Shown in pieces: positions 8,289 to 16,160 of a stretch of DNA of 64,000 nt. The position numbers and the translations under genes were made by a program. Position 1 is the stretch's first letter. Every line of letters starts with the position of its first letter. Under the pieces are notes generated by a model. The model saw only the letters and a list, made by a program, of their open reading frames with translations. It had not been told where the DNA came from and searched no databases. Origin of the DNA: Pseudobacter ginsenosidimutans (GTDB lineage Bacteria > Bacteroidota > Bacteroidia > Chitinophagales > Chitinophagaceae); the NCBI RefSeq assembly GCF_007970185.1, contig NZ_CP042431.1, positions 1,550,001-1,614,000 on the forward strand, written 5' to 3'.

Positions 8289-9446
8289 ATGAACAGAAAA
8301 TTAAGAATGGGAATGATCGGTGGTGGTAATAATGCCTTTATTGGCGCCATCCATCGCATCGCGGCCAATATGGACGGATTAATAGAACTCTCCTGCGGCG
8401 CACTGAGCTCAAACCCTGATACAGCAAGGGCTTCAGGAAAATCGTTACTGCTTCCGGAGAACCGGATTTACACCAGTTATGAAGAGATGATAAAGAACGA
8501 ACGATCGTTATCTGAAAATGAACGAATGGATTTCGTGAGCATCGTTACTCCTAACCATGCGCATATCGGCCCGGCACTTATGGCGCTCGACAATGGTTTC
8601 CATGTAGTGATCGAAAAGCCGATGACCTTCACACTGGAAGAAGCAAAACAATTACAACAAAAAGTAAAAGAGACCGGGCTCACACTCGCACTCACACATA
8701 CCTATGCCGGCTATCCCATGGTAAAGCAGGCCAGATCGATGGTTCAGAGTGGCACTATTGGCAAAGTGAGAAAGATCTATGTGGAATATCCGCAGGGATG
8801 GCTCAGTCAGCTCAGTGAAAAAGAAGGTAACAAACAGGCAAGCTGGCGCACCGATCCCAGTCGCTCCGGAAAAGCAGGAGCCATGGGCGATATCGGCACA
8901 CATGCAGCTCACCTCGCTGAATATATTTCAGGATTACAGATCACTGAATTGTGCGCAGACCTCAACATCGTTGTGGAAGGAAGAGCATTGGATGATGATG
9001 GCGCAGTACTGCTTCGATTCAACAATGGCGCATCGGGCGCACTCATCGCATCACAGGTGGCAGCCGGAGAAGAGAATGCGCTCAAGATCCGCGTCTATGG
9101 CGAGAAAGGCGGGCTCGAATGGCACCAGATGGAACCCAATACTCTCCTGGTGAAATGGCTGGATCAACCCACTCAGGTTTATCGCGCCGGACAGGGTTAT
9201 CTTTCTTCCTTCGCTAAATTCAATACACGCACACCCGGTGGTCACCCCGAAGGCTATCTCGAAGCTTTCGCAAATATTTACCGCTGCTTCGCACTCACAC
9301 TCGATGCAAAAATGAATGGGAATGTTCCCACACCTGAAATGCTCGACTTCCCCGGTGTTGAAGAAGGTGTTCGTGGTATGGCCTTCATCGAAAATGTTGT
9401 GGCCAGCAGTAAGTCTTCACAAAAATGGACAAGCTTTAAAATATGA
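8289..9446 (+). CDS. Gfo/Idh/MocA-family NAD(P)-dependent oxidoreductase
   Basis: A 385-residue dehydrogenase. The Rossmann motif [12 protein letters not shown] lies at residues 8-19, the family EKP motif at 109-111 (IEKPMTF), and GDIGTHAAH (His205, His208) marks the substrate side. I start at the ATG at 8289; the frame is open further upstream, but that would overlap the divergent gene. The stop overlaps the next start by four bases (ATGA), so the two are translationally coupled. In keto-sugar pathways such enzymes reduce or oxidise the keto-sugar; that role is inferred from the neighbours. Confidence 0.88.
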   Translation: MNRKLRMGMIGGGNNAFIGAIHRIAANMDGLIELSCGALSSNPDTARASGKSLLLPENRIYTSYEEMIKNERSLSENERMDFVSIVTPNHAHIGPALMALDNGFHVVIEKPMTFTLEEAKQLQQKVKETGLTLALTHTYAGYPMVKQARSMVQSGTIGKVRKIYVEYPQGWLSQLSEKEGNKQASWRTDPSRSGKAGAMGDIGTHAAHLAEYISGLQITELCADLNIVVEGRALDDDGAVLLRFNNGASGALIASQVAAGEENALKIRVYGEKGGLEWHQMEPNTLLVKWLDQPTQVYRAGQGYLSSFAKFNTRTPGGHPEGYLEAFANIYRCFALTLDAKMNGNVPTPEMLDFPGVEEGVRGMAFIENVVASSKSSQKWTSFKI

Positions 9447-10495
9447 GAACCTTAAAAGGACCTGGCATTTTCCTGGCACAGTTTGCCGGCGACAATGCTC
9501 CATTCAATACATTGCCTTCCATCTGCAAATGGGCGGCAGGACTGGGTTTCAAAGGCGTGCAGATCCCTACATGGGACAGCCGCCTGATCGATCTCCAAAA
9601 GGCAGCCGAAAGCAAAACCTATGCAGATGAGCTCAAAGGCATCGTGGCAGAACACGGCATGGAGATCACCGAACTGAGCACACACCTGCAAGGGCAGCTC
9701 ATTGCCGTGCATCCTGCATACAATACTTTGTTCGATGGATTTGCACCTGCGCAGTATCACAGTGATCCGACTGCAAGAACTGACTGGGCCATTCAACAAC
9801 TGAAATGGGCCGCAAAAGCTTCGCAGAATCTGGGGCTCAATGCCCATGCCACTTTCAGCGGAGCACTGCTCTGGCAGAATGTTTATCCGTGGCCGCAACG
9901 CCCCGCAGGTTTGGTGGAAACCGGTTTCAAAGAGCTCGCAGCACGCTGGCTCCCTATTTTGAATACATTCGATGAACACGGAGTGGATGTCTGTTACGAG
10001 CTGCATCCCGGAGAAGATCTTCATGATGGCATCACCTTCGAAACTTTCCTGGAGCATACCAATAATCATGCACGCGCCAATGTTCTCTATGATCCATCAC
10101 ATATGGTATTGCAGGGAATGGATTATCTCGCTTTCATCGATCATTATCATCAGCGCATACGCGCATTCCATGTGAAAGATGCAGAATTCAATCCCACCGG
10201 TAAACAGGGCGTGTACGGCGGCTACCAGAGCTGGATCAATCGCGCTGGAAGATTCCGCTCACTCGGAGATGGACAGGTGAATTTCAAAGGCATCTTCAGC
10301 AAACTGGCGCAGTATGATTTTGCAGGATGGGCCGTTCTTGAATGGGAATGCTGCATCAAGCATCCCGAAGTTGGCGCAGCAGAAGGTGCAGTATTCATCA
10401 AAAACCATATCATCCCTGTTACTGATAAAGCATTCGACGACTTTGCCGGCACAGGCAGCGATGAAAAATTTAATCGGGCAGTTCTCGGTTTGTAG
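9443..10495 (+). CDS. Sugar phosphate isomerase/epimerase-like TIM-barrel protein, cytoplasmic
   Basis: A 350-residue member of the xylose-isomerase-like TIM-barrel group. The four acidic/His ligand positions are recognisable in CYELHPGE, LYDPSHM, FHVKDAEF and VLEWE. No signal peptide is present, unlike the paralogues at 7339 and 12792, so it acts in the cytoplasm. It overlaps the upstream oxidoreductase gene by four bases and precedes the cytochrome gene by 44 bases. It probably isomerises or epimerises the sugar handled by the oxidoreductase; the substrate is unknown. Confidence 0.85.
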   Translation: MRTLKGPGIFLAQFAGDNAPFNTLPSICKWAAGLGFKGVQIPTWDSRLIDLQKAAESKTYADELKGIVAEHGMEITELSTHLQGQLIAVHPAYNTLFDGFAPAQYHSDPTARTDWAIQQLKWAAKASQNLGLNAHATFSGALLWQNVYPWPQRPAGLVETGFKELAARWLPILNTFDEHGVDVCYELHPGEDLHDGITFETFLEHTNNHARANVLYDPSHMVLQGMDYLAFIDHYHQRIRAFHVKDAEFNPTGKQGVYGGYQSWINRAGRFRSLGDGQVNFKGIFSKLAQYDFAGWAVLEWECCIKHPEVGAAEGAVFIKNHIIPVTDKAFDDFAGTGSDEKFNRAVLGL

Positions 10496-10539
10496 AGTAA
10501 ATTGCCATATTGATTGATGATTGATAAAACTGGTAACGA

Positions 10540-10932
10540 ATGAAAAAATTAATGGTTGTTTGCGCACTCGGCGCAGGCCTTATGATCTACGCTTGCGGTG
10601 GCACTGAAAACAAGACCGCAGAGAAAAAAGAAGAAAAAACAGAAAAGAAAACTGCCGGCTCTGATGCTGATGCAGAGAAAGCACTTGAAATGATCGCTTC
10701 TCTCGATTGCACAACCTGCCACAAGATCAACGAAAAAGTAATCGGCCCTTCCTATGTAGAAGTAGCCAATAAATATGAAGCCAGCGATGCTGTGATCACA
10801 GACCTCAGCAACAAGATCATCAAAGGCGGTCAGGGCGTTTATGGAACCGTTCCCATGACACCGCATCCGAACTTATCGATGGACAGCGCTAAAGTGATGG
10901 TGAAATACATCCTCAGCCTGAAAAAACAATAA
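10540..10932 (+). CDS. Mono-haem c-type cytochrome lipoprotein
   Basis: A 130-residue lipoprotein (lipobox IYAC, Cys19), followed by a Lys/Glu/Thr-rich linker (about 23-45) and a class I cytochrome c domain. The haem motif is CTTCH (Cys57, Cys60, His61), with IGPSY after it and Met106 in VPMTPHP as the likely distal ligand. Placed beside the GMC and subunit-3 genes, it is a good candidate electron acceptor for the periplasmic dehydrogenase, as LacB is in Caulobacter LacABC. A terminator follows immediately. Confidence 0.88.
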   Translation: MKKLMVVCALGAGLMIYACGGTENKTAEKKEEKTEKKTAGSDADAEKALEMIASLDCTTCHKINEKVIGPSYVEVANKYEASDAVITDLSNKIIKGGQGVYGTVPMTPHPNLSMDSAKVMVKYILSLKKQ

Positions 10933-10954
10933 GAGAACCATCAGTTCTCTTTTT
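10932..10954 (+). terminator. Intrinsic terminator after the cytochrome gene
   Basis: AGAGAAC and GTTCTCT pair across a five-base loop and are followed by a run of T. The stem begins at the last base of the cytochrome stop codon, so it closes the oxidoreductase-isomerase-cytochrome unit. Confidence 0.75.
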
Positions 10955-11082
10955 CCCGCGCGGCAGATGCAATCGCAACCATCACCGTTAACGGGATAAT
11001 AACGAAGAAGAAGCCTCCAGGACAAACTTTTTTTGAATACAAGCCGGGGATTTACTTATTTTTAAACTATAATGAATCCCTT

Positions 11083-11820
11083 ATGCTAAATCGATTTTGC
11101 AGCGCCCTGGCATTGATCGCCCTGTGCAGTTGTCACAGCGGGCATCAATCATCAGCTTCTTCTTCTCCCAATACACTCAGCTCCGCCGAAAAGCGGGATG
11201 GCTGGCAGTTATTGTTCGATGGTACCAGCAAGAGCGGCTGGCATATTTTTAATAACCGTACAGATGGTTCCGCCTGGAAAGTGGAAGAAGGTGTTCTTTA
11301 TCTCGATCCAAAAGCCAAAGGCCCCAAAGGCGAAGGCGGCGGTGAACTGATCTCGGATAAATCATTCAGCAATTTTCATTTGAAAGCTGACTGGAAGATC
11401 GATATCAACGGCAATAGCGGCATCATGTTCCTGGCGCAGGAAGATCCCCAATACAAGTACGCCTATCTCACCGGCCCTGAAATGCAGATCATCGATAATA
11501 ACGGTCATGCTGATGCGAAGAATATCAAACACCGCTCCGGCGACCTCTATGATCTCATTACCGCCGTTCCTGAAAACGCCAAACCTGCCGGTGAATGGAA
11601 CTCCAGCGAGATCATCCTCGATAATGGTAAGCTCACCCTCATTCAGAATGGCACAAAAGTGGTTACCACCACCATGTGGAACGAGCAATGGCAGGAACTG
11701 ATCGCAAAAAGTAAATTCGTGAAGCTGCCAGACTTCGCCAAAGTTCGTGAAGGCCGTTTCGTATTACAGGACCATGGCGATAAAGTATGGTTCAGAAATA
11801 TTAAAGTGAAGCCATTATAA
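11083..11820 (+). CDS. DUF1080 (3-keto-disaccharide hydrolase-type) lipoprotein, copy 1
   Basis: A 245-residue lipoprotein (lipobox LCSC, Cys17) with a single DUF1080 domain (PF06439), a concanavalin-like beta-sandwich. Conserved blocks are GWQLLFDGTSKSGWH, the strands around LKADWKI, NSGIMF, TGPEMQIIDN, HRSGDLYDL and VWFRNIKVKPL. DUF1080 proteins are described as hydrolases acting on 3-keto-glycosides and are named so in current annotation. It lies just downstream of the GMC/cytochrome genes, and its near-copy follows after 33 bases. Catalytic residues are not established from this sequence. Confidence 0.85.
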   Translation: MLNRFCSALALIALCSCHSGHQSSASSSPNTLSSAEKRDGWQLLFDGTSKSGWHIFNNRTDGSAWKVEEGVLYLDPKAKGPKGEGGGELISDKSFSNFHLKADWKIDINGNSGIMFLAQEDPQYKYAYLTGPEMQIIDNNGHADAKNIKHRSGDLYDLITAVPENAKPAGEWNSSEIILDNGKLTLIQNGTKVVTTTMWNEQWQELIAKSKFVKLPDFAKVREGRFVLQDHGDKVWFRNIKVKPL

Positions 11821-11853
11821 TTCTTATTTTAGAGCCAATTCAAAATATCTACT

Positions 11854-12642
11854 ATGCGTTCAATGCTCGCCGTACTTTTGCTTGCTGCCGGAATCACCGG
11901 ATGTGCAGACAGTTCCAGCAAACCTGCTGATCAACCTAAAACAGATTCAACCATGGGTGGACCTGCTATAGATGTAACACCTGCCAATAATGAATTGACA
12001 GGACAGGAAAAAGAAGAAGGCTGGCAGCTCCTGTTCGATGGAAAAACAAAGAACGGCTGGCATGTATACAATAACAAATCCGATGGCAGCGCCTGGACTG
12101 TGGCCGATGGCACATTGCACCTCGATCCCAAAAACAAAAAAGACTGGCAAACTGTAGGCGGCGGCGATATCGTTTCCGCTGAAGAGTTCGACAACTACCA
12201 TCTCAAGCTCGAATGGAAACTGGACTCTGCCGGTAATAGCGGCATCATCCTCTTCATCAGGGAAGATCCAAAACTCGAACATACCTGGCATACAGGCCCT
12301 GAAATGCAGGTGCTCGACAATGCAGCGCACCCCGACTCTAAGATCATCAAGCACCGCGCCGGCGACCTGTATGATCTCATCACATCTTCACCTGAAATGG
12401 TGAAGCCCGCCGGAGAATGGAACCAGGTGGAGATCATTTCAAAAGATGCCAAACTGGAATTCATCCTCAACGGCACCAAAGTAGTAAGCACTACAATGTG
12501 GGACGATAACTGGAAGAAAATGATCGCAGGCAGCAAATTCAAAGACATGCCCGCTTTTGGTACCATCAAAAAGGGAAGGATCGGTTTGCAGGATCATGGC
12601 GATCCCGTTTGGTACAGGAATATCAAGATCAAAAAATTGTAA
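11854..12642 (+). CDS. DUF1080 (3-keto-disaccharide hydrolase-type) lipoprotein, copy 2
   Basis: A 262-residue lipoprotein (lipobox ITGC, Cys17), a tandem paralogue of the preceding gene. It repeats every conserved block: GWQLLFDGKTKNGWH, NSGIILFIREDP, TGPEMQVLDN, HRAGDLYDLI and VWYRNIKIKKL. By eye well over half the aligned positions are identical. The linker after the lipid anchor is longer (about 30 residues, Asp/Pro/Thr-rich). Two copies may split substrate range or anomer specificity. A strong terminator follows. Confidence 0.85.
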   Translation: MRSMLAVLLLAAGITGCADSSSKPADQPKTDSTMGGPAIDVTPANNELTGQEKEEGWQLLFDGKTKNGWHVYNNKSDGSAWTVADGTLHLDPKNKKDWQTVGGGDIVSAEEFDNYHLKLEWKLDSAGNSGIILFIREDPKLEHTWHTGPEMQVLDNAAHPDSKIIKHRAGDLYDLITSSPEMVKPAGEWNQVEIISKDAKLEFILNGTKVVSTTMWDDNWKKMIAGSKFKDMPAFGTIKKGRIGLQDHGDPVWYRNIKIKKL

Positions 12643-12681
12643 TAGAAAGTTGAGATACTGAACTGAAAAGTTCGTGAAAGA

Positions 12682-12706
12682 AGGAGGCTGTGAAGCCTCT
12701 TTTTTA
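12682..12706 (+). terminator. Intrinsic terminator after the DUF1080 pair
   Basis: GAGGCT and AGCCTC pair around a GTGA loop, followed by six T. It ends transcription of the two DUF1080 genes. Confidence 0.8.
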
Positions 12707-12745
12707 TTGCAAAAATTTACCAAACTTGCGACAAAATAGCCCATA

Positions 12746-12774
12746 AAAATAGCGGAGAAGGTCTCCGCTTTTTC
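12746..12774 (-). terminator. Intrinsic terminator of the convergent isomerase gene (usable in both directions)
   Basis: AGCGGAGA and TCTCCGCT form a perfect eight-pair stem with a three-base loop, with A-rich sequence on one side and T-rich on the other. It lies just past the stop of the minus-strand isomerase gene and faces the DUF1080 terminator. Confidence 0.75.
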
Positions 12775-12791
12775 ATAAAATCTTCAAATAA

Positions 12792-13664
12792 TTATTTCAA
12801 AATCTTCTCTTTCAAATTTGTAATACTGGTTTTGATACTATCCAATGGTGAACCCGGACAAACATCCTGCTCCACAAACCAGTACTTCATTCCACTCAGC
12901 TTTGCCTGCTTGAAGATCGCAGGAAAATCGATCACCCCATTTCCCACTTCCGTGAATTTCTTTTCAGGCGTATTGTCCATATCTTTTACATGCCACATCG
13001 TGAATCTTCCGGGATATTTATTGAAGAGGTCAATGGCATTGTGTCCCGCTTTTGTTGCCCAGTAAATATCCAGCTCAAAGCTCACCAGGCCGGGATCGGT
13101 ATTGGCGGTGAGAATTTCGAATCCGGTTTGACCGTCCTGCACTGCAAATTCAAAATCGTGATTATGGTAAGCGAGTTTCAGTCCACCCTGCTTCGCCATC
13201 TCTCCTGCTTTGTTGAGTAATGGCGCCAGCTTTTTGTAGGTATCGATACTGCGATGGTTATTGTCGAGATAGGGAACTACGATAAACTCCTGGCCGATTG
13301 CTTTGGAATCCTGCACAGCCTGTTTCCATTTTTCTTCCCAGTTGGTTTCCGTGAGGAAGAATTGGCCACCGAAAGTATGTCCGGATGTAGAAGTGAGCTT
13401 ATTGGCTTTGAGTAATTTCCTGAATTCGTCTACCGTGAAGCCGAACCATTTTCCGTTATTGTATCCGTAGGTTTCTACATCGGTATAACCGAGTTTGGCA
13501 ACGGAGATGATGGTTTCGGTTGGATTTGCGTCGAGTTCTTTGCGGAGAGTATACAGTTGCACACCATAACGTTTGCGGGCCAGCGAGAATGCATCTTCCG
13601 GCATAACAAACATGGCAGCTGTGAAAATGGATGATTGTTTCAGGAATTGCCTGCGTGTGTTCAT
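12792..13664 (-). CDS. Exported sugar phosphate isomerase/epimerase-like TIM-barrel protein
   Basis: A 290-residue TIM-barrel protein, the third of this type in 6 kb. The start at 13664 gives a Tat-like signal (NTRRQFLKQSS). The barrel begins at YGVQLYTLRKEL and has the ligand-bearing segments AYHNHDFEF, FELDIYWATKAG, MWHVKDMD and WFVEQD. It converges on the DUF1080 pair and is probably part of the same periplasmic keto-sugar pathway. Substrate unknown. Confidence 0.85.
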   Translation of the reverse strand: MNTRRQFLKQSSIFTAAMFVMPEDAFSLARKRYGVQLYTLRKELDANPTETIISVAKLGYTDVETYGYNNGKWFGFTVDEFRKLLKANKLTSTSGHTFGGQFFLTETNWEEKWKQAVQDSKAIGQEFIVVPYLDNNHRSIDTYKKLAPLLNKAGEMAKQGGLKLAYHNHDFEFAVQDGQTGFEILTANTDPGLVSFELDIYWATKAGHNAIDLFNKYPGRFTMWHVKDMDNTPEKKFTEVGNGVIDFPAIFKQAKLSGMKYWFVEQDVCPGSPLDSIKTSITNLKEKILK

Positions 13665-13705
13665 GTCATACGTGATTAGGCAATCAAGATACAAAGAAAA
13701 GTTGA

Positions 13706-14362
13706 TCAGACTTCGTCCATCTGTCGCAGTAATTCGCGCAGGTGGCTGATATGCTGACCGTACAGTTTTTTGATATACCATTTATTGGCGAAGTAGATCA
13801 GGAAGGTCACCACCGCGCCGCCGATCAGGAACTCAGTAAAGTACTGATGGTCCTGAACAGTATTGAGCATTGGTTGAACCCGGTCCGTCAGTACGTCTCC
13901 CGAAAGCTGATGAGATTTGCTTTTATAAAGTATGATGAGACCTGTCAGGTAATACAACAATGGAGTGAGCAATGTACCTGCCAGGAAATAGAAGCGTACA
14001 TATTTTTCCAGGGTAGCGAGCTGTATCTGCAGATTCGACTTCACTTCAACATCTACCCGCTGCATAGATTTGAGCAATTTGTTCTTATGATAGTAGTAAA
14101 AAACAAATCCGATACCAACCAGGCCCAGCATAACAGCGATCTCCCAGTACTGACCACGTCTGGAGAAAGCATAATATGCGATGAATGCAACATAGATCAC
14201 CACTATAGAGATGAGCTCCCAGAGCAGGTTGCGGCGGATCTTGGCCACAGGGCTTTGCGACTTCTTCCCTAACATGGACAGGATCTCTGAGTTACTATCC
14301 GGGTATCGGTCCATGCCTTTCTCCTGGTCTTTCCAGATTTCTTTAAGGCTATCCAACTCCAT
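13706..14362 (-). CDS. Four-helix membrane protein coupled to the ECF sigma factor, possible anti-sigma factor
   Basis: A 218-residue protein. Residues 1-45 are a soluble N-terminus (MELDSLKEIWKDQE), followed by four transmembrane helices in two pairs (about 48-66 and 75-90, then 120-145 and 175-195) and a short charged C-terminus. The first 14 bases overlap the sigma-factor gene, so expression is coupled. The arrangement, with a short cytoplasmic N-terminus, membrane helices and the position directly after a sigma factor, suggests a regulator of that sigma factor, but no zinc-type anti-sigma motif is visible. The role is inferred from position only. Confidence 0.6.
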   Translation of the reverse strand: MELDSLKEIWKDQEKGMDRYPDSNSEILSMLGKKSQSPVAKIRRNLLWELISIVVIYVAFIAYYAFSRRGQYWEIAVMLGLVGIGFVFYYYHKNKLLKSMQRVDVEVKSNLQIQLATLEKYVRFYFLAGTLLTPLLYYLTGLIILYKSKSHQLSGDVLTDRVQPMLNTVQDHQYFTEFLIGGAVVTFLIYFANKWYIKKLYGQHISHLRELLRQMDEV

Positions 14363-14864
14363 GTTCTACAGCTTTAGTGAGTTTACGTAATTTTTCTTTG
14401 ATACGATTCATTTTCACACGAAGGTTATTCTGATTGATACCGAGGATTTCTTCCATTTCTTCATAACTCTTATCGTCCAGGTACAGCATTACAATACCCC
14501 TTTCAATTTCAGGAAGCTGGTGAATGGCTTTGTAAAGCTGTGCGAGTTTTTCTTCTTTGTCTTTGTTGTACTGAATATCCTGGATCTCTGTAGGAAGCAG
14601 ATCAGGTTCTACACTTTTGATAAGGTTCTTTTGTTTTCTGAGATCGGAGATTGCGGTGTTCAGGGCAATCCTGTATAACCAGGTGCTGAACTTGGAGTCG
14701 CCGCGGAAGCGGGGATAAGCCCGCCACAACTGAATAACGATCTCCTGGAACAGGTCCTGTTTATCGTAATCCGTGGCACAATACAAGTTACAGACTTTGT
14801 GTAACATGCCCTTGTGCTGGTTTACCAATGCTAAAAACTCATCCGGGTTTGTCTTCGGGTGCAA
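14349..14864 (-). CDS. ECF-type RNA polymerase sigma-70 factor
   Basis: A 171-residue ECF sigma factor. Region 2 (about residues 33-77) reads DLFQEIVIQLWRAYPRF then FSTWLYRIALNTAISDLRK. Region 4 (about 117-160) reads LPEIERGIVMLYLDDKSYEEM with the helix-turn-helix ILGINQNNLRVKMNRIKEKL. The only plausible start is a TTG at 14864, since the next ATG (codon 20) would cut the conserved N-terminal helix. It overlaps the membrane-protein gene by 14 bases. Confidence 0.88.
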   Translation of the reverse strand: MHPKTNPDEFLALVNQHKGMLHKVCNLYCATDYDKQDLFQEIVIQLWRAYPRFRGDSKFSTWLYRIALNTAISDLRKQKNLIKSVEPDLLPTEIQDIQYNKDKEEKLAQLYKAIHQLPEIERGIVMLYLDDKSYEEMEEILGINQNNLRVKMNRIKEKLRKLTKAVEHGVG

Positions 14865-14936
14865 ACTTTAATTGGTTTTGGCGAAAAGATACCAAATAGG
14901 TCGCATCATGCTATAAAAATATTACAGGCCACCCCC

Positions 14937-14944
14937 TATTTTTG
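14937..14944 (+). promoter_or_regulatory. Candidate -7 element (TATTTTTG) of the ArsC/Spx-like gene
   Basis: TATTTTTG fits TAnnTTTG and ends 15 bases before the ATG at 14960. It lies in the 95-base gap between the divergent sigma-factor and ArsC-like genes. No convincing -33 element is seen. Confidence 0.4.
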
Positions 14945-14959
14945 CGGCACTAATCCGAA

Positions 14960-15322
14960 ATGATGAAAAAGTTTTACCACCTCGGCACCTGCACCACCTG
15001 TCAGGCCATTATAAAAGACACTAAAGTTGACCAGAAAGGGTTTGAGATGCAGGATATTAAGACGGAGAAGATCACTCCTGCCCAGCTCGATGAAATGAAA
15101 GCGCTCAGCGGCTCCTACGAGTCACTCTTCAGTCGCCGCGCCCTGAAATACAAAGAACTGGGCTTGAAAGACAAAAACCTGACCGAAAAAGATTACCGGG
15201 ACCTGATCCTGGAAGAATATACTTTCCTCAAACGGCCGGTAGCCATCATCGGTAAGAAGATATTTGTGGGGAATGATAAGAAGAATGTGGCAGCGCTCAG
15301 GGAAGCTGTTGATCAATTGTGA
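14960..15322 (+). CDS. ArsC/Spx-family thioredoxin-fold protein
   Basis: A 120-residue protein of the ArsC/Spx/YffB family. The N-terminus has a CTTC motif (Cys11, Cys14) after the first strand, and the C-terminal half has the family-typical LKRPVAIIGKKIFVG, whose Arg in ArsC contacts the oxyanion. A CxxC rather than a single Cys is more like Spx than classical arsenate reductase. No ars genes are nearby, so a general redox role is as likely as arsenate reduction. It ends one base before the convergent transposase gene. Confidence 0.75.
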   Translation: MMKKFYHLGTCTTCQAIIKDTKVDQKGFEMQDIKTEKITPAQLDEMKALSGSYESLFSRRALKYKELGLKDKNLTEKDYRDLILEEYTFLKRPVAIIGKKIFVGNDKKNVAALREAVDQL

Positions 15323-15919
15323 TCAGGTCCTGATCATTTGTTTCAGCAATTCCCTGAAATCGATCACAGTGGTTCGCACCAGGCCCTTCTCTCCTGCATA
15401 ATCGCGCGCAGAACTGAACACATAGTTCTCCGGCTTGTCCACGATCCGGTCACGCACAGGATTCTCATGGATATGCAATACTTTTTCCTTGAGCTTGAAT
15501 ACCTGTTTGAAATCGATAAAAGAAGGGTTGCTGCAGGTTTGCCAAACCTGGAACTTCTCGATGCGTTTGAGGCTGTGACTGCATTGTTCAAAGCGGCTAA
15601 GCATCCAATCTTTGCGGAGATCGGTTTCATCGTCCAATGCTTCAAGGATCTTATTGGTAGTTACTCTTTTGAAATCCCTCTCGATGCGCGACAGCCCGCC
15701 GGGGTCATTGTTCCTGGCAAGCAGGTGAAGGTGATTGCTCATCAGGCACCAGGCATACACGATCAACCCCTTGGATACGATGCAGCAATTCAGCTCATCC
15801 ACGATGATCTGCTTGTAAACAGGGCGCACAAATATGTCCACCCAATCAACAGTATTGAAAGTAATATATGAACAAGCTTGCGGATCAGCTTTTTGTTCCT
15901 TCTTTTCACTCATGACCAT
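15323..15919 (-). CDS. REP-associated tyrosine transposase (RAYT, Y1 HUH-type)
   Basis: A 198-residue Y1-transposase-fold protein. The HUH motif is SNHLHLL (His63, His65), the opening strand reads ITFNTVDWVDIF, and the C-terminal block HIHENPVRDRIVDKPENYVFSSARDY has the RAYT signature of a conserved HxNPV then a Tyr-containing WxxSS-like stretch. RAYTs are single-copy, non-IS relatives of IS200/IS605 transposases thought to act on REP palindromes. No terminal IS structures are visible beside it. It is intact, and its stop is adjacent to that of the ArsC-like gene. Confidence 0.85.
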   Translation of the reverse strand: MVMSEKKEQKADPQACSYITFNTVDWVDIFVRPVYKQIIVDELNCCIVSKGLIVYAWCLMSNHLHLLARNNDPGGLSRIERDFKRVTTNKILEALDDETDLRKDWMLSRFEQCSHSLKRIEKFQVWQTCSNPSFIDFKQVFKLKEKVLHIHENPVRDRIVDKPENYVFSSARDYAGEKGLVRTTVIDFRELLKQMIRT

Positions 15920-16100
15920 TACTTTTTAGCACACAGCAAATGGTCCAGGGGTTATCTTTAAAGTTACGATTCTATAGCCTCAGCAACAAAATGAAGGTCT
16001 TAAATATCGGATATTTTTATCATCATACTGTAAAATCGGCATTTGTTGAAAATGAAGGAGGAAGTGCCCTTTTGAACTTTTTTTTCAACATCATTTTCAT

Positions 16101-16130
16101 AAAAAAACCCGGTTGGGGAAAACAACCGGG
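16101..16130 (-). terminator. Intrinsic terminator of the uvrD/pcrA-like gene
   Basis: CCCGGTTG and CAACCGGG form a perfect eight-pair stem around a seven-base loop; on the minus strand it is followed by seven T. It sits about 30 bases past the helicase stop. Confidence 0.85.
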
Positions 16131-16160
16131 CTGTATAATGAACTTTTTTGAATTTGATCT

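Noticed and set aside
14960-15322. ArsC-like gene as part of an arsenic resistance operon
   Set aside because: No ArsR, ArsB or Acr3 gene is nearby, and its neighbours are a sigma factor and a RAYT.
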